Notes under the pieces: model-generated
What the model was told of the DNA's origin: nothing
Databases searched by the model: none
What the model saw: the letters and a program-made list of their open reading frames with translations, nothing else
Position numbers and translations under genes: made by a program
DNA from: CAZFBA01 sp964517135
Lineage (GTDB): Bacteria; Cyanobacteriota; Vampirovibrionia; JBFMGH01
Assembly: GCA_964517135.1 (NCBI GenBank)
Contig: CAZFBA010000069.1
Location: forward strand, 1 to 8,529
Direction: 5' to 3'
Length of the DNA stretch: 8,529 nt
In this document: piece by piece, positions 6,169 through 8,529 of the stretch
How the letters are laid out: every line of letters starts with the position of its first letter
Position numbering within the stretch: position 1 is the stretch's first letter

Positions 6169-7203
6169 ATGTCTTATAAACTGCTTACAAAACCACTCTC
6201 AGGAGAACAGATTGCTATAGGCCCTGATGTAAATAGTGATCAGCTTATGCTGGCACTGGAAACTAGCTGTGACGAAACAGCTGCGGCAGTGGTCTTAAAT
6301 GGAAGAAAGGTTTTATCCAGTGTTATTTCTTCACAAATTGATATTCATCAGGTCTACGGTGGTGTTGTGCCCGAGGTAGCAGCCCGTCAACATCTTGAAT
6401 CTATTAATTTTGTTATTGATGAGGCACTCAAAAAAGCAGGTATAACTATCAATGATGTTACAGCCGTATCAGCAACTTTGGGTCCTGGCCTTGTGGGTGC
6501 TCTTCTGGTAGGGGTATCAGCTGCAAAAGCCATAGCCTTTGCTAAAAACATACCCTTTATTGGTGTTAATCATCTTAAGGCACATGTTTGTGCTAATTAC
6601 CTTGATACTGAGCTTGAACCTCCTTTTTTGTGTTTGCTTGTCAGTGGAGGTCATACACAGCTTATTTATGTGAAATCTTATCTTGATCAGCATATCATTG
6701 GTCAGACAGTTGATGATGCTGCAGGAGAAGCGTATGACAAGGTAGCAAGACTGCTAAATTACCCTTATCCTGGAGGGCCTAACATAGATAAGGCAGCCAA
6801 AAATGGAAATAAAAAGGCTTATGATTTACCTATTTCCAGGGTAGAAGGTTATAACTTTAGTTTTAGTGGTCTTAAAACAGCAGTTTTAAGGTTATTGCAG
6901 AAACATAGAGGAGATATCAATTCTGATGATCTCTCTGCTTCATTTCAGGAGGTTGTCACAGAAGCACTGCTACGCAAAACCCTTGAAGCAAGTAAAGAAT
7001 TTAACCTGAATACACTTGTACTGGCTGGTGGGGTGGCTGCAAATAGTGGGTTAAGAGATAAATTTTTTAACCTGAAAGATAAATATAATGTTTATGCTCC
7101 GCCTTTTGCTTATTGTACTGATAATGCTGCTATGATAGGTTCTGCAGCCTACTTTGTAGAAGGTTATTATGATCTTGATGTTGAAGTTTTTTCCAGAGGT
7201 TAG
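6169..7203 (+). CDS. tsaD: tRNA N6-adenosine threonylcarbamoyltransferase TsaD (Kae1/YgjD family)
   Basis: Transfers threonylcarbamoyl from TC-AMP to A37 of ANN-decoding tRNAs (t6A), working with TsaB and TsaE; those partner genes are not in this window. All core motifs are present in 344 residues: ETSCDET at 31-37, VVPEVAARQHLE at 66-77, metal-binding HLKAH at 135-139 (His135, His139), SGGHTQL at 159-165, DDAAGEAYDKVARLL at 182-196, YPGGP at 200-204, FSGLKTA at 232-238, AGGVAANSGLR at 286-296 and TDNAAMIG at 317-324. Most TsaD proteins begin 3-6 residues before ETSCDET; here about 30 precede it. The ATG at 6169 lies 5 nt after the ychF stop without a clear Shine-Dalgarno, so translational coupling is likely. 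An ATG at codon 27 (MLALETSCDET) would give the usual length but also lacks an obvious ribosome binding site. The enzyme is secure; the exact start is not. Confidence 0.97.
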   Translation: MSYKLLTKPLSGEQIAIGPDVNSDQLMLALETSCDETAAAVVLNGRKVLSSVISSQIDIHQVYGGVVPEVAARQHLESINFVIDEALKKAGITINDVTAVSATLGPGLVGALLVGVSAAKAIAFAKNIPFIGVNHLKAHVCANYLDTELEPPFLCLLVSGGHTQLIYVKSYLDQHIIGQTVDDAAGEAYDKVARLLNYPYPGGPNIDKAAKNGNKKAYDLPISRVEGYNFSFSGLKTAVLRLLQKHRGDINSDDLSASFQEVVTEALLRKTLEASKEFNLNTLVLAGGVAANSGLRDKFFNLKDKYNVYAPPFAYCTDNAAMIGSAAYFVEGYYDLDVEVFSRG

Positions 7204-7205
7204 AA

Positions 7206-7604
7206 ATGAACATAATACGTACAACCATTGGCCTTGCTTATATTACCGGTATATTGATACTGGCATTTGATGCTCTATACAACTTGTTTGCAGGTATACT
7301 GCCGCCAGTATTTAAGTCTGTAATAGAATCTCCGGTTCAACTAATTTTAAACATATCTGAAATATTAAGTTTTCCTGTTTCGTTTGTGCTTGATAGAGTT
7401 ATGGCTTACATGCCATCCTTTATAAGTGGTTTTTATCCTGTGACTACAACAGATATTCTGGGGGCCCGCATTATGTGGGTACCGATCCTGGCACTTTTTT
7501 TATATACTGGTATTCTGAAAGCTATTGATGAAATGGTTCTGAAGTCACGTGTTGATAATATTCACAGGCAATATAAAGAAAAAGAAGACCACCAGGTAAA
7601 ATAA
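7206..7604 (+). CDS. Small integral membrane protein, unknown function
   Basis: A 132-residue protein I do not recognise. It has a hydrophobic segment at about 6-32, a second hydrophobic/amphipathic stretch at about 37-66 with prolines, and a clear membrane helix at about 86-105 (MWVPILALFLYTGIL). A strongly charged tail of about 25 residues (KSRVDNIHRQYKEKEDHQ) follows. Two or three membrane passes are likely; by the positive-inside rule the basic tail is cytoplasmic. No catalytic motif is visible. The start is well supported: AGAGG at 7195-7199, inside the tsaD end, sits 6 nt before the ATG, and the gap to tsaD is only 2 bp. It is almost certainly cotranscribed with its neighbours. A distant likeness to YggT-type proteins was considered but is too weak to use. 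Confidence 0.85.
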   Translation: MNIIRTTIGLAYITGILILAFDALYNLFAGILPPVFKSVIESPVQLILNISEILSFPVSFVLDRVMAYMPSFISGFYPVTTTDILGARIMWVPILALFLYTGILKAIDEMVLKSRVDNIHRQYKEKEDHQVK

Positions 7605-7621
7605 CAGGAAGGAGTAAATCA

Positions 7622-8383
7622 ATGAAATTAGCTATTATATCAGATATACACGGAAATTTAAGATCACTTCAGGCAGTATTAAAAGATATAGAAGAGAAAG
7701 AAATAGAAAAGGTGTACATACTGGGTGATTTAGCTTTTTGTGGTCCTCAACCAAAAGAGACACTGGACTTTATAAGAGAAAATCTTCTGGATCACGTAAT
7801 TATCCAGGGAAACACTGATGAGATGATTGTAAGAGCAACTAATGCTGCTGGTGATCCATATATGCCTAAAAATGAAATTATGGCAAATGCACTGAGATAT
7901 TCTCAGGAAGTACTTGATGATATTGATAAAGACTTTTTAGATAATTTGCCTTTAAAGCATGAAGAAGAGATTGGCGGTTTGAAAATGCTGTTTGTTCACG
8001 GCAGCCCCAGAAAAATCGATGAGGGTATCTTTCCTAACGTGAGATATTCGACCTTAGAAGAGATGGTAGAAGGTGTAGAGGCTAAGTTGATCTTTTGTGG
8101 GCATACACATTATCCTGTTATTCATCAGACTGCAGGTAAAACGGTTGTTAATGTTGGATCTGTAGGCCGTCCTTTTGAAGAGAACCCCAGGGCGGTTTAT
8201 GTAATGCTTGATCTATCAAAGATTGAACAGCGTGAATTTGATATTGAGCATCGTTATGTAAAGTATGACACAGAAGCAGCAGCCCGGGATCTTGAGCAGT
8301 GTAACTTTGAAGGGGCTAATATTCTGGCATATATGCTCAGACAGGCTACAGACAAGTTTCCTGAGCCCTCAGAGGTTAACTAG
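7622..8383 (+). CDS. Calcineurin-like metallophosphoesterase (YfcE/MJ0936-like)
   Basis: Two-metal phosphoesterase predicted to hydrolyse phosphomonoesters or phosphodiesters in the cytoplasm; the physiological substrate is unknown. The 253-residue sequence carries the complete metal-ligand set in order: DIHGN at 8-12, GDLAFCGP at 35-42, GNTD at 63-66, VHGSP at 125-129 and GHTHYP at 160-165, followed by NVGSVGRP at 177-184, typical of the Metallophos_2 group. It is longer than the smallest YfcE proteins (about 180 residues) because of a helical insertion at about 70-115 and a C-terminal helical tail. No signal peptide or membrane segment is seen. A strong ribosome binding site, AGGAAGGAG (7606-7614), stands 7 nt before the ATG and 17 bp separate it from the upstream gene. 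It is the last gene of the operon; no further gene begins in the remaining 146 nt. Confidence 0.93.
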   Translation: MKLAIISDIHGNLRSLQAVLKDIEEKEIEKVYILGDLAFCGPQPKETLDFIRENLLDHVIIQGNTDEMIVRATNAAGDPYMPKNEIMANALRYSQEVLDDIDKDFLDNLPLKHEEEIGGLKMLFVHGSPRKIDEGIFPNVRYSTLEEMVEGVEAKLIFCGHTHYPVIHQTAGKTVVNVGSVGRPFEENPRAVYVMLDLSKIEQREFDIEHRYVKYDTEAAARDLEQCNFEGANILAYMLRQATDKFPEPSEVN

Positions 8384-8418
8384 AAATACAAATAAAAACA
8401 CCTGCCCTGTAACCTCTG
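8370..8418 (+). terminator. Weak long-loop hairpin at the operon end
   Basis: CAGAGGTTA (8370-8378), overlapping the last codons of the phosphoesterase gene, is complementary to TAACCTCTG (8410-8418) across a 31-nt A-rich loop. No proper T-tract follows (GAATCTTATTAC). It is the only stem seen between the stop codon and the 40-nt repeat. Assignment as terminator is weak. Confidence 0.25.
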
Positions 8419-8460
8419 GAATCTTATTACTAAGACTAATGTATAACTATAACAATCAAT

Positions 8461-8500
8461 TTTCTGTTTTCGATTTTCAAAAATTTAAAAAGTGAAGATA
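8461..8500 (+). repeat. 40-nt dispersed repeat, copy B
   Basis: Ungapped 36/40 match to 2423-2462 in the same orientation. It lies 77 nt after the phosphoesterase stop. It is followed by CAGGC (8514-8518) pairing with GCCTG (8522-8526) around a 3-nt loop, and the window ends inside this structured tail, so the unit is probably incomplete here. Confidence 0.75.
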
Positions 8501-8529
8501 TGGGTTGAACGAGCAGGCGCAGCCTGGGA

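Noticed and set aside
626..8383. Recoded UGA, since none of the six genes ends in TGA
   Set aside because: The six genes end in TAA or TAG and contain no in-frame TGA. Six stops are too few to infer reassignment, and Trp is normally TGG here.
2423..8500. Composite mobile element bounded by the two direct 40-nt repeats
   Set aside because: The enclosed genes are core functions without a transposase or integrase, and no target-site duplication is visible.

Overview
The window is AT-rich bacterial chromosome with six intact protein genes and long, even more AT-rich intergenic stretches. The genes use the standard code. There are no rRNA or tRNA genes, CRISPR arrays, transposases or phage genes. 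The housekeeping content (alpha-type glutamine synthetase, TsaD, a YchF-family NTPase) marks ordinary core genome. Several features would fit a non-photosynthetic cyanobacterial relative (Melainabacteria/Vampirovibrionia-like): the low GC, the cyanobacteria-like phrasing of the middle of TsaD, and a signal-less M4-like metalloprotease. This placement is a weak inference; the sequence does not prove it.

Layout. Positions 1-625 are non-coding and hold one strong 15-bp-stem palindrome near the left edge, then the leader of glnA. glnA (626-1975, +) ends in a textbook hairpin terminator. Positions 2030-2600 are non-coding but rich in structure: a decayed copy of a repeat resembling the 'GAGCGAAGCGAAGCAATC' type, a perfect 12-bp hairpin, and one copy of a 40-nt repeat followed by a TTCG-loop hairpin. 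A gene for an M4/M36-like zinc metalloprotease lies on the minus strand (2648-4567) with its own terminator at 2598-2628, so it converges with glnA. A divergent intergenic region (4568-5083) separates it from a tight plus-strand operon: ychF-like NTPase (5084-6163), tsaD (6169-7203), a small membrane protein (7206-7604) and a calcineurin-like phosphoesterase (7622-8383). The gaps are 5, 2 and 17 bp. The right edge (8384-8529) is non-coding and holds the second copy of the 40-nt repeat.

How the genes fit together. GlnA assimilates ammonia. The four-gene operon combines a translation-associated NTPase with the t6A tRNA-modification enzyme TsaD, so its theme is probably translation. The membrane protein and the phosphoesterase have no assignable substrate. 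The protease appears to be an independent transcription unit. I found no convincing new multi-gene system. The least explained items are the dispersed 40-nt repeat, the structured intergenic palindromes, the divergent YchF GTPase motifs, the extended TsaD N-terminus, and the metalloprotease with its unassigned N- and C-terminal regions.
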